Assembly (NCBI RefSeq): GCF_032854445.1
Contig: NC_088304.1
Span: 23,545,513-23,609,512 of the forward strand
Direction: 5' to 3'
DNA length: 64,000 bases
From: Liolophura sinensis
Taxonomy: Eukaryota > Mollusca > Polyplacophora > Chitonida > Chitonidae
Under the pieces are notes generated by a model. The model was not told the origin of the DNA, ran no database searches, and saw only the letters and a list, made by a program, of their open reading frames with translations. The position numbers and the translations under genes are program-made. Positions 1-10,100 of the stretch are shown here, one piece after another. Positions within the stretch are counted from its first letter, which is position 1, and each line of letters begins with the position of its first letter.

Positions 1-425
1 AGGTTTATGAATAAAATTAGAATATCGCACCCTCTGAGAAAAAATAGTTTCGTCACGAAGCAGTTGGTGCGAAAAGTTGCCAGAAAGTTCGTAAAGAACG
101 TATTTGCTCATACCCTATGTCTATTTCTTTTGTGTCAATCTAATAAAAACGTAGCAGTTTTTAGGTGCCATTTTTCTATAGTGCTTTTGCTGAAAGAAGT
201 GAATTCATATGTGAGAAATTCATTATCCCGTTCACGCGGGGAAAATTGTGAATAAACTCAAGTCTTGACTCTTAACTCTAACAGACGACTGCGATCGCAA
301 ATCGTCTTTAGTGATGTAGTTAAACCCCACGATTAAGCTCTCTGATGTCACGCAGCGAGCAGAGGCGAATGAACCCGTCAAAGTGTCCCTATAACCGAAG
401 TTTAGAATCTCATTTACATCGGTTT

Positions 426-663
426 ACACTCAAAACATTAATCTGTTAATTTTAACAGATAGTCTGTTGTCTAAATGATGCTAGAATGTATTCTGTTATT
501 AAAACATAACATTCTGTCATATTCAACATAATGTCTTCTGCTAAATTAATCGAATATGTGTATTATATTTAACGGAACAATCTGCTGCAACACCAGAATA
601 CATCCCAGCATCACTCAGACAACAGACTTTCTGTTAAAATTTACAGATTAATTTTTTGAGTGT
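426..663. mobile_element. MITE family M1, full copy (ACACTCAAAA ends)
   Basis: The left arm (ACACTCAAAACATTAATCTG...) pairs over about 70 bp with the right arm, giving a long hairpin element of 238 bp rich in CTGTTA/TAACAG. Related copies lie at 19438-19624 and 21912-22160. Confidence 0.75.
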
Positions 664-1436
664 GGCTACCACTGCTGTGACCCATATACTCACCAGCAAT
701 GCGGCGATAAATTGAAGACCACATCTTTGATTAAACTTGCTAAAGTTCGCTTGTGTGGCGACCACTGGAACAAAAGTTAAGAGTAACTTATCCACATTAT
801 CTAAGCTTGTTTAAGTGTCATTCTTAAAACGTTAGACCTACTCAAAGTCATCCTCATACTCATTGTTTAACAAGTTTAGCTGTTCTTCGTGTGAACCAGG
901 CAACACTCTTTGATATTTACAATGCCCGCGAAACTGGTCATGACCGTTATTATTGTTTTTTAATCTTTTGCTTTGTTTTTGTGTTTTGTAAAAACATAGA
1001 TCTACTGTGTTCTTTTTTATGGAAGAAAAAAAGTTGACGAAAAAGTACAAAAAAAAAAATTAAAGCTGTGTACATATTTGTTTAGTACTAGCACATAAAA
1101 TGAAATATTTACAAAGTAGTAAGTCCAGCATAGTATCACATAGTAAAGTACGAGATGTACTTCAATCTCATGTTTGTTTTACCGTTTTATACTTATGCAT
1201 AAAAGCGGACATCGTTGTCATTTGGAGCAACCAATCTGACAGTTTGGTTTAAGAAGTTCAAGTGGGGAATTTATGAATAGACAAATGGGAATTTTGCCCT
1301 TTTGCGTGGTCAACGTTTTTACCCTCTTCAAGCTGTTAATGATATACAGAAGCAAGCATAATATATCTTTAACCCCCAAAACACTCATTTATTAATTTTA
1401 AATAAAATACTGATAAAATATACATTTTTGTTTGCT
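664..1436. other. Unannotated AT-rich stretch
   Basis: A 70-codon reverse frame (838-1050) ending NEYEDDFE was noted but has no recognisable domain. No repeat was placed. Confidence 0.5.
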
Positions 1437-1705
1437 TGTATCCCTTACTTTTTGTCTGATTGATTGGTTGTTTAACTATCACACGCACATGATGCGGTGG
1501 CCATCTGCCTTCTGAGATATTGGGCAGACTCTGGGGAAACTCCACGACCAACCTTAGGTAATTGATGGCGGACCTACCCACATACAAACGGAGAGGAAGC
1601 CAGCATGTGCTGGACTTGAACTTACCGCGATCGCATTGGTGAGAGGGCCCTGGTTCATTGCGCTGCGCTATATAGCACGCTATTACCACTCAGCCACTCA
1701 GACCA
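1437..1705 (-). mobile_element. tRNA-derived SINE, family S1, diverged
   Basis: In reverse orientation it shows the tRNA-like head, GTGAGTTCAAGTCC-type B box, GAGGAAGCCAGCAT and a tail-like GGTTGTTTAACTATC. It is one of the older copies. Confidence 0.65.
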
Positions 1706-1932
1706 CTTCTGACAGAGAGATCAACGGCCGATTCCATGAAGCCATTTCTGACTTAAGTAAAAATTTAAAATGCGATCTTGAAGCTTATTTTTTGGCTATA
1801 GAAATAAAACTTTTATCCACGTTATCTATATTACCTTAAGTCAAATGTATCTAAATCTTGTAACAAAAACTGAGCATTGGGAAGAGGATTGAAATTTTGA
1901 CTTGAGTCACAAATGGCCACAAGGAATGAGTT

Positions 1933-2075
1933 CCAGGGTCCAGTCTTACAAAGCGGAGTACTGCAATTTTTGTCGTACATTTATCGTACGATATTTTGTA
2001 CGTCACTGTTACCGTACCATTGTCCTATATTTGCGATTATAGCATATGACGATATCTTTGTGAAACTGAGCCCAG
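1933..2075. mobile_element. MITE family M3 (GGGCCCAGTTTCACAAAG ends), diverged copy
   Basis: The left end CCAGGGTCCAGTCTTACAAA faces the right end TTTGTGAAACTGAGCCCAG, with an AT-rich body of about 100 bp. Confidence 0.65.
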
Positions 2076-2340
2076 AAGTCACTGGACTGTTCTGTAACCA
2101 GCAACTCCTTACGTATCATTTGATTGAGCCTACTAATGTTAATGTGACTAAATGATTGTTAAAATTGTTAATGATGTATAGATTGATATGTTGGACTGTT
2201 TATTGACTGAGTGTCTAAGATGATCGGTTGTTTTTTTTTATCTTCCTTTGAAGGGATTGTATGATTTTATTGACTGTTTGAGGCTTAACTGCTTTTCATG
2301 TGTCACATTCTTTACACTTATCCCTTCAAACTGACAATAT

Positions 2341-2600
2341 CACGGTGGCCGAAAGGCGAGGGTGAACGCCTTGTAAGTCGGAGATCTGGGTTCAAACCCT
2401 AGTCGAGTTAAACCTAACATTACAAAAAAATTGCCGTTATGGTAATTCGTCCTGTGAGGCACAGCATGAGACCTTTCGGTGTCAAATACCATGACTGAGT
2501 GGAGTGTCGTGAATGGCAATTCAGTGAGGCAGCATTGTCAATTATTGTGGCTGCTTCAAGGAGATACCTTTTTCATGTCGAAATAAAGTGACGTTAAATG
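2341..2600 (+). mobile_element. tRNA-derived SINE, family S2
   Basis: The head CACGGTGGCCGAAAGGCGAG with B box TGGGTTCAAACCCTA is tRNA-like. The 3' end GAAATAAAGTGACGTTAAAT is a typical SINE/LINE tail. The inner piece CATGACTGAGTGGAGTGTCG is shared in diverged form with the SINE at 22515. Confidence 0.65.
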
Positions 2601-2602
2601 CT

Positions 2603-2867
2603 ATGGCTGCGTGGCAGAGTGGTTAGCGTGCCTGCGAAGCGGAATGACCAGTGAGCCTCTCACCAATGCGGTCGCTGTGAGTTCAAGTACGGCTCATGCT
2701 GTCGTCCTCTTCAGTCATACTTGGGTAGTTTTGCCAGCATGCAGCCTACTGATGGTCATGGCTTCCCACGGGCTCTGCTCCGTTTCCTCTAGGCATAATG
2801 GTGGCCGCTATCGTATAAGTGAAATATTCTTGAGTACGGCGTGGAACACCAATCAAATAAATAAATA
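2603..2867 (+). mobile_element. SINE family S1, nearly full
   Basis: The head GGCTGCGTGGCAGAGTGGTT is tRNA-like. The body has CTCACCAATGCGGTCGCTGT, a GGGTTTC-type core and the end AATCAAATAAATAAATA. An open frame across it is an accident. Confidence 0.8.
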
Positions 2868-3044
2868 CAGGCAAAAAGCGTGCAATTGTTAAAGTTCACA
2901 TTGTAATCTGTAACATCACAAACGCAGTTTGGACTACATATTGATGACAATAAAACACATCAAAATGCATATTATCTATTTCTATGTTTCTCTCTGTACG
3001 CGAATGGCACATAAACATTTTTCACAAAAAACTATACAGCACAC

Positions 3045-3188
3045 CTGGGCCCAGTTTCACAAAGCGGCCTACAGCATTTCTTTATTGTACACTTGTCGTG
3101 TCGTAATTTGTAAGTCACTATAACAGTAACATTGTACTATATGTGCGATGATAGTACATTTGAGATATATTTGTGAAACTGGGCCCTG
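3045..3188. mobile_element. MITE family M3, best copy
   Basis: The left end CTGGGCCCAGTTTCACAAAG and right end TTTGTGAAACTGGGCCCTG are inverse copies, total 144 bp. It is the clearest member of the family. Confidence 0.75.
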
Positions 3189-3476
3189 TTTTACAATGAC
3201 TAAGCTCAGATGACTAGAGCAGTTGTTCACTGCAGCTATAAGGCACTTGGCCACTGAGATCGCGTGTTATAATCTAGCTCTTGCTGCTTCCGATCGGCTG
3301 CTGTTCTAACACCTGAGGTTTTGTCATGTACCTAAAGATGGTCCGTGATTTACTCCGGACATTGCCTAGCTGGACCCTTAATCTGTACCCTCGATTTGAC
3401 TGTAACATTAAGACCGTACGAGTAGTCTCCCTTGGTTTTTTCACACGCTCATGCCACAGCTTACAATAGACAAGTG

Positions 3477-4033
3477 CCCGTATTTATCAAGCAGGTTAGG
3501 ACTTAAGTCATAAATTGCAAGTTCTTAAAAAGCTAAACCCAGAATAGGAAAGAACCCAAACTATGGTTAATGTATTGTTCTGTAGTAAAGAATCCATAAA
3601 CAAATTTTAACGTTCTACCGTGAAACATTCTAGTTGTATCTTTGGGGCTTCCGTGGTTCAGTGCGTTAGCGCGCTAGCGCAGCGTAATGACCTAAGTCTC
3701 TCACCATTGTGATCGCTGTGAGTTCAAGTCAAGCTCATGCTGGCTTCCTCTCCGCCTTTATGTGGGAAGGTCTGCTTCCAACCTGCGGATGGTCGTGGGT
3801 TTCCCCCGGGCTCGGTCCGGCTTTCCCCCACTATAACGCTGGCCGCCGTCGTATAAGTGAAATATTCTTGAGTACGGCGTAAAACACCAATCAAATAAAT
3901 AAATAAATTCTAGTTGTACCTGGGATTAAGATAGACGTCTCTTAATTCCAGATTGTAGCTGAATTTGAATTTTTGACTAAAGTCTTAAGATGTTTTATAA
4001 ATATGGAAGTTTAGTAAATATTGGCTTGAGCCC
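3477..4033. mobile_element. MITE family M4, split by a SINE
   Basis: The outer parts (3477-3641 and 3922-4033) match the uninterrupted copy at 23758-23981 in reverse orientation, for example TTCTGTAGTAAAGAATC against GATTCTTTACTGCAGAA. The ends are GCCCGTATTTATCAAGC and the inverse-like GGCTTGAGCCC. The SINE at 3642-3907 interrupts it. Confidence 0.7.
3642..3907 (+). mobile_element. SINE family S1, full, with target-site duplication
   Basis: The head GGGGCTTCCGTGGTTCAGTG leads to CCCGGGCTCGGTCCGGCTTTC and the tail CACCAATCAAATAAATAAAT. The flanks TTCTAGTTGTATCT (3628-3641) and TTCTAGTTGTACCT (3908-3921) are a 14-bp target-site duplication with one change. It is inserted in MITE M4. Confidence 0.9.
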
Positions 4034-4110
4034 AGAAAACGAGCTATCAGTACCTCCCTTATTCGTTGCCAATCAGGGTTCTCTATCGGAGTTTTTGGTG
4101 GGAACAACAC

Positions 4111-4460
4111 AGCGGATAAAATGCCTGGCACAGTTCATTTTCGCCTCTACATAACGTGCTTGTCCAGGAAGCAATGGACTTATCCAGTAGCTCCTATGTT
4201 TGTGATGGCCTGTTACGGACGGCGCTGCTGGCAACTATTTGGGAGCGCATGGCATCGCAGCGGATAAAATGCCTGGCACAGTTCATTTTCGCCTCTACAT
4301 AACGTGCTTGTCCAGGAAGCAATGGACTTATCCGGTAGCTCCTATGTTTGCCGGTAGCTCCTATGTTTGTGACGGCCTGTTACGGACGACCCTGCTGGCA
4401 ACTATTTGGGAGCGCATGGCATCGCAGCGGATAAAATGTCTGGCACAGTCATTTTACATA
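4111..4460 (+). repeat. 148-bp tandem duplication, 2.3 copies
   Basis: AGCGGATAAAATGCCTGGCA recurs at 4111, 4259 and 4426. The second copy also has an inner 19-bp doubling of CCGGTAGCTCCTATGTTTG. Confidence 0.9.
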
Positions 4461-4564
4461 CGCGAAAGGTACTTTATCAGTTAAACCACTGGTACCTCCA
4501 AATTGAGGTTTTTGCGGTACCCCAAATTAGTGGATTCTGTGGTTATTTCTTGGGGGGGGGGAAT

Positions 4565-4810
4565 TTTTTACGCCGTACTCAAGAATATTTCACTTATACG
4601 ACGGCGGTCACCATTATGGTGAGTGGAAACCGGGCAGAGCCCGGGGGAAACCCACGACCATCCGCAGGTTGCTGGTAGACCTTCCCACGTAAGGCCGGAG
4701 AGGAAGCCAGCATGAGCTGGACTTGAACTCACAGCGACCGCATTGGTAAGAGATTCCTGGGTCATTACGCTGCGCTAGCGCGCTGACCAACTGAGCCACG
4801 GAGGCCCCCC
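4565..4810 (-). mobile_element. SINE family S1, full
   Basis: In reverse it runs from the tail TTTTACGCCGTACTCAAGAA to the head GCCACGGAGGCCCCC, with a well-kept A box (AACTGAGCCACGGAGG). Confidence 0.85.
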
Positions 4811-4917
4811 TCATATATGGAGATGGCTTTGACTAGTACATCCAATGTTTGAGTTAGACCAATTTTTGGGGCTCTTTAGAGGGGGTAATTCCATTCTATG
4901 TAATTCAGTTGACCACG

Positions 4918-5130
4918 TTGTCAGATATTGTTACCCCGTTCGTTTGAGGGTGGCTTCGTCTCAGGCCATATACAAAAATGTTAGCAGCAACCTGCAGGTT
5001 GTTGTAGGCTTCCCGCGTGCTTTGCCCGGTTTTCTCCCACGATAGAATGCTGACCACAGTGGTATTAGGGAAATATTCCCTATTCCCTGGTGAGTAGATC
5101 GTAAAACACCAATCAAATCAAATCGAATCG
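4918..5130 (+). mobile_element. SINE family S1, diverged, head lost
   Basis: Core AGCAACCTGCAGGTTGTTGT, TTTGCCCGGTTTTCTCCCAC and the tail GTAAAACACCAATCAAATCA are visible. Confidence 0.65.
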
Positions 5131-5527
5131 TTCCTTTGGGCTCAAGTTTCCCGTCTGTAACACAGCTTATCACAAATAGAGGAGAGGTCGGTCACTTCAC
5201 CGTTTGTCCCTCCAATTACAAGGTGGTGCTATGTAGTGCTGCAATAGATTGGCTGATTGATCGATCGACTGATTGATTGGAAATGCGTAAAATGTTTTAA
5301 TATTGTGTAGAATAGAATTCCAAGAGGAACTATTTTTCTAGAGGGACTATTTCCCAAGAGGGGCTGGTAAGATAAATAACATAGGCTAAGGAAGTTTCCC
5401 TGTCACACGATACAACAGTGGCCGATCTTATCAATATTGGAAACATTTGGCAAGCAAATGAATGACCTTCTCATGAGTGATATGCTATGTGGAATACTTC
5501 ACGTCATACAGCGTACCTAAACATTAT

Positions 5528-5662
5528 TTATTTCATTGGTGTTTTACGCCGTACTCAAGAATATTTCACTCATAGGCGGCCGCCAGCATCATGGTGGAAG
5601 GAAATCGGGCAGAACCCGAGGGAAACCCACGACCATCCGCAGATTGCTGACCGACCTGAATG
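5528..5662 (-). mobile_element. SINE family S1, 5'-truncated
   Basis: The tail and core are present (TTATTTCATTGGTGTTTTAC to CATCCGCAGATTGCTGACC). The tRNA head is absent. Confidence 0.8.
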
Positions 5663-6649
5663 TGTTCACTCCTTACCTCTATATTAAGACTCTTGCGGGA
5701 TCACCGTCAGAAAATTACACTCGTAAATACAGATTTCCCGTCAACTTTGGCAGACGTGTAAAGCTGCTTGTCGCCGATTAGAATTGATTTCCAGTGTCCT
5801 CGGAAATATTTGAGCTTGTGATGTCTGTTGTGAGACATCAACAACTCAAGTATATAAAGCAGGATCTGTTGGTGGATATCTGAACAAACGGCCAGGCAAC
5901 ATTCCATGTAGACTACGTCCTGAATGTGGAGTCATGCACTTTTCATATAAGTGAAATGTTTTTATGGAGATGCATTATCACTTTAATATTCACTTCAAAC
6001 ATTTTCATGTTTTTTTCATGAAAAGAAAAAATGTCTATTAATTTTTTACTTCTACGTGTACATGTACGATGGCGGTGAGTTTTACGGGCAGAGATGAACT
6101 ACGGACATTTTGCACGCCATATTGGTGGAAAACTAGTGGTCTCCAACAAACGCGTAACTGCCACAACGGCCACGTGAGCATCGTCTGCCTTTTATTGTCA
6201 CCATTCTCACAAGCGGCGAGGGCGGGAGAGTTGACCTATTTCCCAGAACAAGGTGAATAAAATTAAAGTTGAAATAAAATTAATGTTTTAAATGATGTAT
6301 GAAAATGATAGGTAAAACAAAGATTATGCCAAAGATTATTTTTTTACACCTGTTAGTTACCACTTTATTTTATGCATATTTTCCGTTAATGGTGGGAGTT
6401 TTTCAGAAATTACGTCATCGTTGATCTTGCTCGTATCCTTTAAGCCATATGATCTTCAAATAAAGTCACTTCCGCCTCAGTGTATTAGACAGCCAATCAG
6501 TGGCCTTCCCGCTCACAAAGGGTGACTGTTCGTCTAGATCTCAGTTATACACAGTAATAATGCCACCAATTGAACTATTCTGGTGTATTATTTATGAATA
6601 AATCATTATCGCTCTTTTATCTGGATATAATATAGAGAAGAAAGCTGTG

Positions 6650-6755
6650 GGTTTGCAGAAAGCATCGGATGTTTATGCAGCTATCACCTGAGTCAGTCAG
6701 CGGTCTCTGACGGTCAGTGGTCATTATACAAAATATACCTGTCTTACTTGACCAG
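6650..6755 (+). other. Possible non-coding first exon of claudin-like gene 1
   Basis: The sequence GACCAG|GTGAGTATC at 6750-6764 is a near-perfect splice donor. A TATA-like stretch (GATATAATATAGAG) lies near 6623-6636. Gene 1 needs an upstream exon because its ATG exon begins at an acceptor. The link is inferred; no transcript evidence is available, and other donors could be used. Confidence 0.3.
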
Positions 6756-7172
6756 GTGAGTATCTAGAAAAATGTGAAAAGAATGACAGCTCATGCATGC
6801 GCACTTTGGTTGAACTTGATTTTTGTTTGTGTAAAGCCTGTTTTTAAATTTAAGTGACGTTATATCATTTAATCCTAACTAAAAATGTTAAAAAATATCG
6901 CTTGTTTTTTTTACATATGGCTTATAAAAGGGGTTCGATGTAGGAAGGTCAGGCTGATCTGACTAAACCTCTGTCCGGTTTTCTTCAACGATAGTCCTAA
7001 AATAATTAAGTATTATGAGTTCATCGTAAAATCTAAATAGAAACGCACAGATAAAATAAATTAATATTTCCTCTTTTGACAACTGATCTTGGAGGCAGTG
7101 GGAGAGAAGAACAATATATGCGGAACTTGGCTGAATTTAAGAGTTTTTGTTTTCTGTTTTCAGAGTGATACT

Positions 7173-10100
7173 ATGTGTTCGTGTGGGACTGCATCGATAT
7201 TTTTGAAACTTGCGTTTTTAGTTTCGGGACTAGCTCTCTTGTTTCACGGTATTGGATATACGACAAATTCCTGGAGGGCGTCAAAAGTCAATGGTGCTGT
7301 CGTTGGGGAGGAGGGGTTATGGAAGAGGTGCGAGTATTTGATATCGCACGCATGTTTGAGTAACGAGTACACCGGATCACATCGCAATGCAGGTAAGTGC
7401 GTACTGACAGATTTCTAGAGCCGACAGTTGCATCGATCATGCCTTAATCCTTCCCTTTAGTGTGTTGCTGAAGTTGTGTTCGCAATGAACCGCTTGCATC
7501 GCTCCAGGGGCCTCCGTGGCTCAGTTGGTTAGCGTGCTAGCGCAGTGTAATGAACCAGGACTCTTAAAACGCTCAAAATTGTACAAGCGCTCACCCCTTT
7601 CCCGTAAATGTGGTTCAAAACTGTCATTTATATTTTCCTTGCATTAGAAAATCTGTCAGTTCAACTACTGATTGATTGATTAATTGATTCGTTCATTCAT
7701 TCAACTTGTGTTTGCGTACCTCTTTCTTCAGTCACTACCATATGATAAAAATTCTGCCAAAATGGCGAAAAAGCCATAGTCATTCATTTCTATCTTTGTT
7801 AATACTTTTCCCTATAAACCCACAACAAGTCCATTCTGTTTCACTCTGAAACCAGAAACAAAGTCGCTCATTGATCCACAACTGGACACACCCACATACC
7901 TGTTGATAATATATACACTTCGCCCCCGCTGAATTAGCATACATGTGAACATATAGTCTTTATCTGTCTACATGTAAACTGCGTACTGGTCGGAAGTTAT
8001 GAATACAGACATACTAAAATATATCTTATTTATTTGACTGGAGATTTACGTCACACTCAAAACTATTTCATTGATATGACGGCGGCCAGAATTATGGTGG
8101 TAGGAAACCGGACAAAGTGTGAGGGAGCACGCGACCAATGCCCCCGCAGGTTTCTGGCAGACCTCCTCACGCACAACCGGATAGAAAGCCAAAATGAGCC
8201 GGATTTAAGGTAACAGCGACCACATTGGTGAGAGGCTTCGGAATTAAATGCGCTACAGTAAAATATACGTAGTCGACGTAGTGATAGGCTGGAATAAAGA
8301 AACAATTATACTGTATTCACCGTACCTGCTTTATTCGTGCACAGATATACGATATCCATAAATAAGGGCGGGGTTCATTCACGTTAATATAGACTTGTAT
8401 AATGCGCTTCCTCTTTACGCCTTCATTGTGGCGTTAAACCATAATCATTCATTCATTTTTATCATCAGCATTCCAGGCATCGAATTGAAGGTGTGATACA
8501 CTCCGTCCTGGTTTCCCTATTACACACTCAAAAGCCATTATGTCCTAAGTATACAGACCAAATTTCAATTTCATTCTTTAAGATTTCTGTTGATGGGACC
8601 AAAATCAAAACAAAGTAAAAAACGCATGTTCCAGACATTTCAAAATGATGTTCTACCTTGTTTTACTTGAAAAGGTGATCAAGTCCTTGTCCGCCACAGA
8701 GAAAACCATCTTGATTCAGCAAAATTTGTGCATATCTGGCAGAAGGGTTTCTCTGCCACTAGAGCCAGACAATTTTTCCAGACGACACTTGATTGACGCG
8801 TGTCACACAGGTGCAGGGCGCGCTCTACCCATGACGCCTGACAGGTGATGCAATGTGGGTCACCGGAACGTGCGTTTTTGAGGCTATGTTTTCATTTTAA
8901 CCCTGTGTACAGACTACTCAAGCTATGACCTTGAAAACTGGCCAGTATATTAACAAAATCATGCCATTTAAACAAAGGATAATGGAGCAATGCAACAACA
9001 AAGTACGGCCCATTTTTTAAGCCGACCCGATATATTGAAGAACTTTCTTTTTTCTCCAGATGAAATCAGGTCTGTGCGCGCTTTTGCCACAATCTCCTTC
9101 ATCATGCTGATCGCTGTGACGGTGGCTATTTTCGTGTCGCTATGCATCGAGTTCTTCAGGAAAAAACTGTTCATCTTTCTGGAGATGGGCACAGCCATTG
9201 CTGCCGGTGAGTACATGTGTATCTGACGTCACACGATACTAGCCTTAAAGTATTACTGCTTTCTTTCTCCTAATTGTTTGAATACTTATGAATAGGAATT
9301 TGAGTGGTATAACCACACACGGCCTCATTTAACTATCCATATGGTCCATAAGGCCCACCTTACAATCCACTCATTTGACTATTTAATTCAACAAGAAAGT
9401 AAAATCTTAGAAAGAATCACTAATGTATTTTCAGTTAAAGTGTGAATGGTCGTTTTACTGAACATCTCTTCACTTATATGTTGTATTTGTCTTTTAAGTA
9501 CTATAACAGCGAAATCATTTCGTCCATGTACTATTCGAAGACATTTTATTCTTTAGTTTTGTTTTTTTGTCGCGACTAATGACGTGGCGTACTAGTAAAG
9601 CTAACCAGTGCTATAAGTATGCCGCCGTTAGGATTTGCCTGTTTTAAACGAAAAACAGCGGTGATATGAATGAAAGACGATTTTAACAACAACGACAACG
9701 AAAGCAAACAAACAACGATTATTTTGATTTAATCATTGCAAAAACATATAATAGCAGTTGTAAACTGGTCCGGAAATATTCAGAACAAACAACGTGTGGA
9801 TAAGGTTAGGATAAGGTTGCTAGGTACCAGACTTTAGGCGCGCACTTTACACAGTTAAGTCCACAACTGACCTTCGCTTTGAAAGAAAAAGACAACTCAA
9901 GGATTTCGTCTGTGTCGAAAATGGAATCTTCACATAGCCGGTAATATACTGAATTCCAAAAGACTTTTTCCAATACAAAATCCGAAGCACTTTCTGAGTA
10001 ATCAAAAGTGTGTAGATATGTAATGGATGTTCCAGAGAGTGTTTTTCAGTTTTAAAGGAGAAGAAAACCTAAAAACATGACTCTATAGGCTGAAAAGAGC

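Noticed and set aside
838-1050. 70-codon reverse frame ending NEYEDDFE
   Set aside because: No domain, no splice partner and a low-complexity N-terminal half.
2611-2892. 93-codon open frame on the + strand
   Set aside because: It lies across a tRNA-derived SINE; the same peptide recurs in other copies in varied frames.
4740-4810. tRNA gene candidate
   Set aside because: The A and B boxes belong to the SINE head and the acceptor stem does not pair; the same holds for the heads at 7505, 26240, 55990 and 46330.
7089-7172. Upstream in-frame ATG of claudin-like gene 1
   Set aside because: A strong acceptor lies between it and 7173, and the sister gene starts at the matching downstream ATG.
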